The translations under genes were made by a program, and so were the position numbers. A DNA stretch of 64,000 nt from Drechslerella dactyloides (lineage: Eukaryota > Ascomycota > Orbiliomycetes > Orbiliales > Orbiliaceae). Shown piece after piece: positions 36,844 to 46,823 of the stretch (position 1 is the first letter of the stretch; each line of letters opens with the position of its first letter). The stretch covers positions 248,001-312,000 of the forward strand of contig JAGTWJ010000010.1 of assembly GCA_020064725.1 (NCBI GenBank), in the 5' to 3' direction. The notes beneath the pieces are model-generated. The model did not search any database. It saw nothing but the letters and a program-made list of their open reading frames with translations, and was not told where the DNA came from.

Positions 36844-38727
36844 ATGCATCTCAAAGAAACACAATTCAAAGCAGCTATGGCGCCGAATTCGACATATGCA
36901 TCATACGTCAACACCGTCTCCAATATGTTGGCTAACTCGGCTAGCAGCAAAGGAAAAGAGGCATCAAGGGCGTGGTCCAGGTTAGATCCATACGACGACG
37001 ACCTGATCGACCTCGGCCTCGGCGAGGAAATAACCATCAAGCTCGAGGGGCCCGTCGACAAAGCGACCTCAAGTTCGAATTCCATGCCTGCCAAGCCCGC
37101 ACCCACGCCCGTTCCGAAGGCGAAGCCTGCAGGCTTCAGCTTCTTCTCCAAACATGGGTTATCGTCGACAGCGGCGGCGAAAAAAGCCGAAGCACCAGCC
37201 GTCTATAGCGCGTCGGGGCGGAAATACACAGACCCAGACAAGGCGGCAATTGTAAAAGCCCTGCAGGACGACGCGACGTACGACGAAAAATGGACGCTGT
37301 GCTGGGAAGTCAACCTGTCTTTCATGACGAAATCGTCGGTCCAGCGCAGCCGGTGTATCAAGTGTAACAACCCGCTCGCGGACTCGGATGGCAACTTCCA
37401 CAGCGGCTTCGTCGCGACAGCGACCTACGCGGACTGTGGCCACTCTAATCGCGGGGCCTTCTGCGTGTGTCGCGATTGCGACGAGGATCTGTTGTTCGAC
37501 GTGTCGACTGTCAAAGTCAAGTGTTTCGAGAAGGGGTGCAAGGAAGAACTCAAGGTTGATCGGTCGATCGTGACGGACAAGTTATCGAAAGAGCGGAGCG
37601 GCCTGTTAGACGAGTATGCCAATTCTTCGTCCGATTCTAATATCATCATGGATCCCACGCTGACCTTTCTGATTGTTGGTGCAAGATATCTCGCCCTGCT
37701 GAACAGCTACCATTCGGATACGTTCTCTTGCGTCATCTGCCTACTCGACGTCGACCGACTCAAACAACCGAAGGGCAAGATCGCGCCGGGATGCAACCAC
37801 ACAGAGTCCATGTGCTGCACAGACTGCCTGCAGATGATGATGGACTCGGCCGTGCGGAACGCCATGTGGGGCGACATCAAGTGTCCCGAGTGCAATGCGC
37901 TGCTGGATTCGAACGGCGTGCGCAAGTTTAGCTCTGAGGAGGCCTACATCAAGTAAGTTCAAAATTCTACTATTACATATGTACATCAAGCACCAGCTGA
38001 CGTCTTTCCAGATGGGAGAAATTCCAGCTGAATAAGCTGCTGGAGGGCGACGAGGAGTTCCGGTGGTGCCCTGGCCAAAACTTCACCTGCGGTCACGGCC
38101 AGCTGCACCCGGACAGAGGTACTTCTCCACCAATCACACCAATGCAGTCTATAACACCATCTAACCTTGTATCTGTTAGATTCACAACCCCGTATCATCT
38201 GCTCGGAGTGCGACACACACTCCTGCTTCACCTGCCGCGTCGTCTGGCATCGCGGCCAGTCCTGCGCAGAATACCAAGCCTCCCTCGCGATCTCGCAATC
38301 CGAAGCCCTCATCCTCAAAACCACCAAACGCTGCCCGAAGCGCGGCTGCGGCGTCCCCATCGAAAAGCGCGAAGCCTGCCTCGAGGTCTCCCACAAGGGC
38401 GGCTGCAATACCAACTTCTGCTGGGACTGCAAGGCAATCGTCAACCACGACATCCCGCACAGCGAGCGCGTCGCCAACCGCCACTTCAGCACCTGCCGCG
38501 CGATGGAAGTCCGCCATTGCGACGGCGTCCAGTATGCCGACAAACCGCCACGGGAAGGAAACGACCTATACCGCGAAGGTTGGGAAGCCGACCCGGCGTA
38601 TGAGCGCAGCGACCTACGCGACGGCGCGCACATGTACTGCCGAGGATGCGACAGGGAGAGATGTAAGGAGATCAATGGCACTTTCAATATGGAGCTTCCC
38701 TTCACTGAGACGGCGGCTGTTGCTTGA
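36844..38727 (+). CDS. RBR-type (RING-IBR-RING) E3 ubiquitin ligase
   Basis: Proposed exons are 36844-37952, 38012-38118 and 38180-38727, giving 587 aa. Introns are 59 nt (GTAAGT) and 61 nt (GTACTT). An N-terminal low-complexity region with Ala/Lys/Pro leads to Cys-rich zinc-binding segments. RING1 starts at C-V-I-C (about residue 296) and ends C-P-E-C. The IBR contains W-C-P-G-Q, C-x2-C, and C-F-T-C-R. RING2 runs from C-P-K-R-G-C (about 457) to F-C-W-D-C (about 489). The Cys in R-E-A-C-L-E (about 472) lies where RBR ligases carry the catalytic Cys that takes ubiquitin from the E2. A His, not a Cys, follows at the next ligand position. An earlier Cys pair set (about residues 170-240) may be another zinc module. 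Start: the first in-frame ATG is 36844; the ATG at 36877, in a better context, would shorten it by 11 residues. Substrates are unknown. Confidence 0.88.
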
Positions 38728-39086
38728 GTATGCCATGAATTAGTTTATGAATTTTTTCTGGAGTCTTATATTTCCTATGTGCCTGGCTGCATTTCACATA
38801 CCATTTGCTATTTTTCTGATTGCACTTGATATACTGGGGTTGGGTCTATTGGATATTTCTTTTACAAGCGGGCATATATGCATACTCTCCTCGCCGGATT
38901 GTAGCTCGCGGCGGAGTCAAGCTGTTTCATCCATCATTTCGATTCCATTTCATCACGGATTTACTTGCCATTTTATATTCCTGTCACAATTTTCTTTACC
39001 ATCCGCATTTTCTAGATATTTTGTTGATACCATCTGAATTTTATTCTCAGACGGAGGCAGGCTAATCCGCCTCTCTCTTGTACATA
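38728..39086. other. 3' flank of the RBR ligase gene
   Basis: T-rich sequence with a hydrophobic 96-codon frame (38747-39037) that is probably an effect of T-rich 3' UTR, since Phe, Ile, Leu and Ser codons dominate. Confidence 0.4.
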
Positions 39087-39515
39087 GGCACTGCCAATAA
39101 TCAACAGGCTACTGCTACTGTTACTACTACTACAACTGTCAACGTGACCGCTCCTCCTCCTCCTATCAGACCCCGCGTGCGCATCTACACACCAACAGCC
39201 GAAGTCGCAGCCGCCGTCGCAGGCATCCGTGCAAATGCAGGTGCGAACCAACTACGCAATCGGATTCCCAATCGTGCACCACCACCCGTTCCGGCACCCC
39301 GCCGCCCACCGCTGTCCGCCAGGCGACGATTCACACCCCACCGACAGCAGGCCGCGAACGGCCCCTGGAGGCATCAGTGCCGTGACTTAGCACTTCTGCT
39401 GGCCATGGCGCTGCTGTACCCTTTTATCGCGATGTACCTTGGTCTTGGTGTCGCAGCGGGCGCGGCGGGCGCGGCGGCGTCTGCGGCTGTGATGTATATC
39501 GCGCTCAAGATGTGA
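39087..39515 (+). CDS. Doubtful C-terminal exon of a small membrane protein
   Basis: The frame is open from an ACATAG acceptor-like site (exon from about 39087) to TGA at 39513-39515, but contains no ATG near its start. Its composition is Thr- and Pro-rich, then basic, ending in a strongly hydrophobic segment of about 35 residues rich in Leu, Ala and Gly, which would make a tail anchor or a helical hairpin. A missing first exon would have to lie in the preceding 350 bases, and none was found with a clear ATG and donor. It may be unreal. Confidence 0.25.
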   Translation, partial: GTANNQQATATVTTTTTVNVTAPPPPIRPRVRIYTPTAEVAAAVAGIRANAGANQLRNRIPNRAPPPVPAPRRPPLSARRRFTPHRQQAANGPWRHQCRDLALLLAMALLYPFIAMYLGLGVAAGAAGAAASAAVMYIALKM

Positions 39516-41007
39516 CGTTGGCAATGTGGCTCCAGCCTGCGAGACAAGGCAGAACCGTTTCTTATATATCCAGTGCATGCATGAATGGAGTTGAGGAGTT
39601 GAGGAGCTGAGGAGTTCAGGTGTTTTGGGGTGTTCTGTTGTCGTTTCTCTTGAGCCTCACGCGCTACGCATGAGTCTGGCCTTTCGGATTGTTTGGAAAG
39701 CTGCTGCTTCCCGTCGACGGTGACACAGAAGGATGTAAGCAGGGATTGCCTGGTAGACCGACAGGGGTCCGCTTTTCCAGGAAGCCGCCTGGTCAGGCCT
39801 GTGCAACAACCTCACCGCACGCACCTAGACAGGCAACTTCTAGCTTGGCTCCAATGGGTGCATATATAAAAATGCAAGGCGTATATTGAAGACTCATCCA
39901 TCAGAGGTCGTTTCTCCGAAACTATCTCTCTTTTGATGATCGGTCGCCGCCATCCGCTAGTTTCCATGATTCGTCGAGGGCCGGCAGTCTCATCTGGATC
40001 GTTCTGAACTATGAAGAATATCTATCCGTTTATATATCTAATTGCAGCCCGCTCCTTCTCCAATTTGCCTGCCGAATTCGCGGAACATGCGAAGAACAAT
40101 AAAAGCTAAACTCTCACAAAAGCTTCCCGCATGCGTAGCTGATCTCTCCCAGACGCGTCCTTCACGCGACTGTGGCTGGAACACCGTGCCGACTGGCCGT
40201 TAAATGAGACGCTCCACCACGCCGCGGACGCCGTGCACGGATCGAAATGAAATCTCTAGAATAGGCACTTTAGAAGAGTGCGACGACAGCCACAGTCCAG
40301 TGGGTGCAGGATACGTAATATCCTCGATCGGACGAACAGGAAGGTACCCTGCGATTGCATCGATTGGCTCGCACGGTGGCTGGCCAGTTCCGAAATGCGG
40401 TTCCTGTATTTCGCAAACGTTGCATTTCGGCCCAGCAACGCAATGCTACCGGTCGCTATGGCTTGCTGGACTACCATGGGACTTTCCAGTTGCCCTAAAT
40501 TAATCTCCCGGCAGGCGGGCCACCGTTGCCAAAGCCCGTCGGACCCGGGGTAGGTGGCTCGCCCCACACGATCGAGAGCCCGTCACGTGATTGAATCCGT
40601 TCAAGATCGGTATTTCCAGTAGAGGTGTGTCCGCTCGTGGGCGGCGTCTCTCTGCGCAGGGGCAGTCTGCAAGCAGGGCATGATATACACCGGTTGGCGG
40701 ATTTTCTCTGCCGGCTTTCCTTGCAACGGGACGGACAGTGCCTTTGTGGGTGTGCCGGAGGTTCTGCATCCACCCGTGTTATTAAACTAAGATTTTTGTG
40801 GCTGTATCGCGATATATATAGATATTCATTAACAATTTTCACATTCGAGACGTTTTTATACTATTGCCAAGGACTAGGATATCTGACCTCTCCAGTTGAA
40901 GCTTTTCCATTCAGCTTTCTCCACCCCTCGTATACAAACGGACAAACGTATTTACATGCCCCGAATCAGTGTTCGTTTAGGTATCTCGCGCATGCAAACC
41001 GGATAAC
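39516..41007. other. Intergenic, no supported gene
   Basis: A short imperfect tandem run of a GAGTTGAG/GAGGAGCTGAG unit lies at about 39588-39620. Small frames only. Confidence 0.4.
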
Positions 41008-41955
41008 ATGAGGTCGCTATTCTGTCTCCGGCCGCCTAGGGCAGAGTATTCGGTGAGTAGAACCAAGTTATGTTGACATTCTCCTATAGTAAGCAAAATC
41101 TGATGATTCCAAACGGCTGTGATGCCGTGGTCCGCCTAAAAGCTAGCAAACAGAAAAGACTCCATCGTATTGATAACCTCCTCCCTCCCGGACACCGACG
41201 ACGACGTCGACGCGAAGCGTAAACCGCCACCCCGCGTTTCCGAAAAGGCTCGCAACGTCGACCGCAACGAAACATGTATCCTCAACCACAAGTTCACAGG
41301 CCTCGACCAGGAGGAAACGCTCGTCTTCAGTCTAGGAACCTGCAGCCTTGATTCCGTCACCCATCCAGACTACCTTACCATCTCAATGCTCGACGAACGT
41401 GGTCTCGCCGAGCTCGAAATCAACATCAGCAGGTACAGCCGCACTGTCGCCTTCAATCAGCAGAATCCGAATGAAACCTGGAAAAAGGAACATATCTGTA
41501 ACCTCGACGAGCTGCTTGAGGATGGCGCGGCGAACGAAATCCGCATATGGACAGAAGAGCGGGAGGCAGCGGACGGCTTCCGCTGGCGAGAGTACATGGT
41601 TAGCACGCCGCGACGGTTGATACCGACGGAGATCGTACGGTTCGGGTCGAGTCCTAAGGTTCGGTTTTTGCAAATATTCGAGCGCTCCGACCCGCCGATG
41701 CTCGTACAGTCGCATATTGAGGTGTCACACTACAATCATGGCGCCGATTCAATGAAGGAGGAGGAGGCGGGGTTGGATGGAGCCACCGCTGTGGGGAGTG
41801 AGGTGAAGGGTGGGGATGGGGGAAAGAATGCGGAGGGCGATGAAGGGAAGATGGATGCGAGGAGCTCGAGGCGCGGGAGCTCGAAGCGGGGGAGCCCGAG
41901 AATGCCACCACCGGAAGAGAAGGAGGAGAGTCCTGAGAATGGCAGACAATACTGA
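41008..41955 (+). CDS. Hypothetical protein, conserved-looking globular domain with charged tail (285 aa)
   Basis: The main exon is open to TGA at 41953 and has no ATG near its start, so an upstream exon is required. The best candidate is 41008-41052, ATG to a GTGAGT donor, encoding 15 residues starting M-R-S-L-F-C-L-R-P-P. Two junctions keep frame and both give 285 aa: donor 41053 to acceptor 41142, or donor 41057 to the better CTAG acceptor at 41146. The domain (about residues 40-200) contains D-Q-E-E-T-L-V-F-S-L-G-T-C and a later W-x-x-E-Y-M-V-S-T-P segment, with many Asp/Glu. The tail is Lys/Glu/Ser/Pro-rich. I recognise no family; the fold is probably alpha/beta. Confidence 0.6.
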
Positions 41956-42581
41956 TGGAGAAATGATACCGCGATTGGACGATAACTGATTATAATTACG
42001 GTTGTATTGTGGTTGGTTGGGTGCTTTTATTGGCAACTTCTTTCATATTGGCATTCACAGTACATATCTTTATCATCCTGTACAGCTTCACCCCTGGAGA
42101 AGCTTTATTCTATCTGGCTGGCCAGCTTTGATAATATACGCCTGCAGTCAGGTGCTCAGGCGTTTGTTCGGTTGTGTCTTTAATTTACTTCCTCTTGCAC
42201 ATTGTTCAGGATTCGAAATCTGGGGAAGTTCAATATCCACTGTAGCTTTTTCTCTTGTCATGTTTAATCCCTACCCTCAAGGCGTTATCGTTAAAGCTAC
42301 CGGATTGTGTTCATATGGTAATAGGTGCGTACCGTACATTGACTACTTAGCATCAGACTGGCCCGACATATATCTGCTATATACATCAATAAATGATACC
42401 TTCGAACGGCGAGGTTCTCTAGGCTCTGCTAAGGTTTAAATCAAATGAGCACCGTAATTAACTGACTGTAGAATCTACCTCTCGATGGTTTGCCATGATT
42501 CTATCTGGCAAATTAGCATGAAGCTTTCTGAAAGAAGAGATTTTTATATGTGGTAGCATATATTTTCTTACCCTGACTAAT
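41956..42581. other. Intergenic between converging genes
   Basis: This is the region between two converging 3' ends. It is AT-rich with no supported gene. Confidence 0.45.
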
Positions 42582-43897
42582 CTAGTTACCGCCCTTCTTG
42601 ATTGTCTCGATATCGAACTGCTCGATTCTCGGTCCCGGTTGAATCTGAGCCTGTTGCTGCGGAACATAGTTCTGGATGACATTACCAAGTCCGCCCTGTC
42701 CATAATACATACCGCCCTGCTCTGCCGGGTCCGGTTCCTCCTCCCACTTCTCCTCTTCAACCGGGTCTTCTTCTGGGTGTATATGAAGCCGTGGGTTGTT
42801 ATTACTACCTGTGATGCGTGCTATACCTGACTCCATCCCGGTCATGAGCTTGTTGGTGACCTTTTCTTTCGCACTGGACACCTTGTTCTTGGCTTTGTTC
42901 CACAGGTTGGAGATAATGCGGCTGGGGTTGAGGCTGTCGATGGCGTCTCGTTCGCGGCGCAGGCCCCTTTCGAGAGCGATGTTGTCGTCAAAGTTTGCTT
43001 TGCTCTGGACTCGGAGATAGACGCGAGGCGTTGTTGCAGAAGATTCATCCATGCTATCCTCACGGTAGAGGGGAAATGTTAGCGGACCATCGGGATATTG
43101 GTTCCTTGGCCATAAGTCGGCTGCAGTATAGTGTTAGCATAATTCTCTGCGTGTTTCGAGTTGAGGGGCTTGAGTGCGTACCTATTAGAAGTCGCGAATA
43201 GTCGTCTGGAGTATAGATTTTGTGGCCGTAGAAGCGGACTATGTCGTTAGACCTCGGAGGGTTGGCTTCTGTTACCTCGACCACCTTGCCGCCCCTGTAT
43301 AACCGCCAGCTACACAGACAGGTCTCGTCAGCAATGTCTTAAGCTCTAGGTGACCGAATAAATTTGCGATGGCGCACCTGACCGGTATCTTCTTGTTAGA
43401 ATCACTTGTCCCTAGCTGCAACTGCCTGTTGAAGAGGCCGCCCAGGTAGATTATCGGTGATTGCGGACTATTGATAGACTGTCCTTGTAATGGTCCGTCG
43501 GTGTCTAGATAGAACATGCGTGGGTTGTCTGGTAAAGTTCTGGCGAGATCATCGTAGACGTTATCGAGGGCGGGTGGGCGTGACCAAGACCATTCGGAGG
43601 CACCACCCTGGTCTTCACAAGACGTTTCCACGGGGTCGATACCGAAGACTGTTACTTCTGCTTTCGTATTGGCAGAGGTAGCCCGACAGACTTGTAATTT
43701 AAAACATCGAGTATTGTTAGCGGAGAATTGATTGAGGGTCTGTAGACAGCACGTTCGTGCATTGCGGGATGCGAGATCTATATCTTACGTTGCCATTCTC
43801 CAGGTTTCCCATCGTCTCTCAGGATCTCGAGATAGAATGCGGATGAGCAGGTCACAAGAACCGAGAGAACGAGCGGATGGACTACCGTCGACTTCAT
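42582..43897 (-). CDS. Secreted hypothetical protein, four exons (362 aa)
   Basis: Proposed exons on the minus strand are 43897-43789, 43690-43378, 43309-43182 and 43120-42582. Introns are 98, 68 and 61 nt (donors GTAAGA, GTGCGC and GTACGC). All junctions keep frame and the total of 1089 nt divides by three. The N-terminus has a clear signal peptide: M-K-S-T, a hydrophobic core, and S-S-A before the mature F-Y-L-E. The mature part has two to three Cys residues near the start, Asp/Asn-rich loops, and a W-R-L-Y-R-G-G-K stretch. The C-terminal third is Lys-rich, then Glu/Pro-rich and Gln/Gly-rich, without a GPI signal. No family was recognised. Start: the ATG at 43897 is the first in frame and immediately precedes the signal sequence; only a GTG lies upstream. 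Confidence 0.75.
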
Positions 43898-44762
43898 CTT
43901 TAGCAGGCCGGTATCAATAGTCGCTGGTACAATCGTAGTACGTAGCGAGCACGTTACTTGCACATGGACTCCACGAGGGCCCGAGCACTATAAGGATGAA
44001 TCTCCCTCATGGTAACGCTCAATTCCCTCCAAAATGCGCAAATCACTCATAGCCTTCATGAATTCATACCTCACGAGGCGCTTCGTTCTGAGGTACGCAA
44101 ACTCGATGTGTGGTCGAGAGCATAGGTGGCAAAGTTATAAGTTGTCGAATCCCGGAGTGTCGAGTTTCGAACGTTTCTATCAATAGGGGGACGCATTTAC
44201 TATGGAGCCAATGATGTTTCTGAGTGTAGAGGTCGTTTCGAGTTGTAGCAATGAATATGAGTGGGTATGAGAGCGGCGGAACTTTGGCCTGTGCAACAAA
44301 ATATCGACGACGCTCAACGCGCATTTTCCAACAAATAGCACGACCGATAAAAATCTCGAGGATGGAAAATGAGAGAAGTGTAGATTATGACTGCCTTTTG
44401 AGGCTGCTTGAGTTGAGAACGGTTTTAACAACGCTAGCGGTTTTGCAATATACGGCACTGATGGTGTGAACTTGGTCAGTTGTAAAAAGTGCTTCCTGCA
44501 TGTAGGGTCGTGATATCCTGATGTATCGCTATAGAGGCATCGAGAGACGGATCAGAGATCCATCGATCTGAGTATCTAGATCCTTGAGTCGTTGCTAGAA
44601 CGCTCTCGCCAGCGACTTGGGTCTCGTCTTTGGCAACCGGTGTCAGCGAGTGAAGCCAGTGATCTGAGCTCGTTGTTACGATGCCGCAAAATTTTTTGCA
44701 TGCTCGGCGATGTGATCTGGGAACCATCTACGGCTCCTATTTAAACGCAACTCCCTCCCCTA
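43898..44762. other. Intergenic between divergent genes
   Basis: Upstream region of the secreted-protein gene (leftward) and of the proline-rich ORF (rightward). Small frames only. Confidence 0.4.
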
Positions 44763-44811
44763 TCTTCTCTCTCTTCCTTCCTTCTTCTCCTTCTTCCTTC
44801 CTCTTCTCCTC
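44763..44811 (+). promoter_or_regulatory. Polypyrimidine tract before the ORF at 44919
   Basis: About 50 bases are almost entirely C and T. Such tracts sit just upstream of the transcription start in many highly expressed fungal genes. ATTTAAAC, a weak TATA-like element, lies immediately before it. Confidence 0.45.
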
Positions 44812-44918
44812 GTCACCTTCGAGTCTCTTGATCGTGACACACTGCTCGCTCATCTCTCTCTTCACACATTCACACACCCATCCACATACTGACTGTTCCC
44901 TGCTCCAACTTATCCACA

Positions 44919-45647
44919 ATGGCTTTCACGTTCACTTTCAAGTGTCCTACTGCTCCGGCTCCCGTCACTCCTGCTCCCGTGGCTCGTTCTACCGAGTTCA
45001 CGTTCTCTTGCCCTCCCCCTGCCCCTCGTCCTGTTGCTCCTCGTCCTGCTCCTGTTCAACAGGTTTGCTCCATCCCCTTCATTCCTTCTTTGCCCTCGTT
45101 CCCCGCTTTCCCCATCCTTTCCCCGGTTCGCTGGAGCTGCGAGACCAGTCACAACACTGAGATCAAAGCTACACGAATTGATAAGGATGGGAACCCCCTC
45201 CCTCCTCGCGTTCGTACCCAAAAGACCCCCATGAAGCTTGCTCGTTTTGTAGCAAGTGGGTCTTATATACTGCCGCGCAAGATCTGCAAGCTCAGCATGA
45301 AGCCGGCTTCATTCTGGCTCCCCATGACGCCTCCCACAAGATTCTCGTCCTCCTCATCGCGAAACATGGCCACGACAATCCGCCCACGCCGCGACACATC
45401 TTCCAACAAGAGTGTCAAGGCTGCCACCGAAGAACCGGTCAAGCCAGTTCAGGTCGACGGAGGGAAGCTTACGGAAAAGCTTCGCTCAGAACTGGACGAC
45501 CTCTCGGCAAAATGGGAACAGCGACCGCTTACGACTAACGACATTTGGAGCACGGTCAAGACGACAGCCACTGTAGCGGTAGGTGTGTGCAAGGCCCTCG
45601 GCTGGCCGTTCGTTGGATACCTCGTAATGGAGGCGCTGCAGCGTTAA
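44919..45647 (+). CDS. Proline-rich hypothetical protein (up to 242 aa)
   Basis: Open from an ATG in good context (CACAATGGC) to TAA at 45645-45647. The N-terminal 50 residues repeat an F-T-F-x-C-P element twice, each followed by Ala/Pro/Val-rich sequence. The middle is irregular and may hide one or more unspliced introns (possible donors GTTTGC near 45063 and GTAGCA near 45250). The last 80 residues look properly coding: a charged helix (K-L-T-E-K-L-R-S-E-L-D-D-L) and then a hydrophobic A-V-G-V-C-K-A-L-G-W-P-F-V-G-Y segment that could be a TM helix or mitochondrial-type anchor. No family was recognised. A strong polypyrimidine promoter tract supports a real transcript, but the exact protein is uncertain. 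Confidence 0.5.
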   Translation: MAFTFTFKCPTAPAPVTPAPVARSTEFTFSCPPPAPRPVAPRPAPVQQVCSIPFIPSLPSFPAFPILSPVRWSCETSHNTEIKATRIDKDGNPLPPRVRTQKTPMKLARFVASGSYILPRKICKLSMKPASFWLPMTPPTRFSSSSSRNMATTIRPRRDTSSNKSVKAATEEPVKPVQVDGGKLTEKLRSELDDLSAKWEQRPLTTNDIWSTVKTTATVAVGVCKALGWPFVGYLVMEALQR

Positions 45648-46823
45648 GCTCAGGCGTTGAAGACGGGCGGTCATGCTTGCGACTAATAGGACCATTACGG
45701 TATGTGCACCCTATGACACGAGACATGACATGAGAACAGTAGGTAGCACATCATTGGGGACCCCTCAGGTACGTGGAAACTATATAAAACAATCACAAAA
45801 AAAATTGAAAATAAAAAACCCTAAAAAAAAAGTTGATGCTTGGTTGAGCTTGGCTTCAACCATATTCTGCTTTCATCATGGTGCTTCGTTCATTCTTCTT
45901 CGGTTGCTACGATCTTTGTGTGTCGTTCTTTATTCTGTTTTCACACTTTTGGGAGCCCAGGGGTCTCTCAGACTCCTGGGATTTGCTGACCTCCATCTGC
46001 TACATAACTTTCGGTGTCATCTAGGTTTTAATCTACGGCCTTGAGCCGTTCTCGAGATCTCAGGTCTCTCCACGAAGCTTCAAAGTCGAAGCCTACTGTT
46101 AGATGCATACATTGCTCTGGCACTGGACTCGATTCAAAATAAAGATCAAAAGCTGATAATGGTACTGGAGCAGTCCCATGGCTGTCTCTCGCCTGACGCA
46201 GCGACATCCCTTTGAACCGGACTTTCCGTAGATAATATAAGTAGATAAGATCTAGAGTAGCGATAGTGCATATGCATGTAGCTAGCGTGCAGTCAATATT
46301 CTATAGATCTGAAAATTCGTATTCGCTAATCTTGGACCAAACTATGATCTCGAGATCGTACGTAAAAAAAACCGATCAGATCTTATTCTGTTTTGCGGCA
46401 ACTGATTCTGATATTGATACCGGGATAGCCTCTGCCTTTTATACCCACGCACCGCGCGTCTCTGACTCACGGAATCGGAAAGTTCCTATAGGCCTAGCGT
46501 ACCCTTTGCATCGAGCGGCGCCTCTTTCCTGCCTCATTCTGAATAATACTGATTGCAATCGGAATCAGAGCAGCGTCATTACACCCAACCGCTCGTATAT
46601 TCTTTGCCCAGCCTTTCTCGCTGGGAGAGCCGTGTCGTATTTTGTGTGTTGGCTCTCCGTCTTGGCGAAGCTACTACTGACTCACAACGCCATGGCTTCA
46701 TGACATAAGTACCTCCGTCTTCTCGCGGGCTGGAGCAACCGTCAACCTCACGGGCCCTCATCCTCCTATACTGACGCGCATATATATTCTCCGGGAGCAC
46801 CGATAGTGCAAAGGGCTGCAGCA
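45648..46823. other. Intergenic, no supported gene
   Basis: Contains A-rich runs at about 45795-45832 and a small hairpin GGTTGA/TCAACC just after. A TATATATT element lies 40 bases before the next start. Nothing else was recognised. Confidence 0.4.

Noticed and set aside
38747..39037. A hydrophobic 96-codon frame after the RBR gene
   Set aside because: The hydrophobicity comes from T-rich 3' UTR sequence, and it begins only 20 bases after the RBR stop.
45795..45832. A-rich runs as a retroelement tail
   Set aside because: There is no upstream reverse-transcriptase-like frame and no target duplication, so the runs are probably just A-rich 3' flank.
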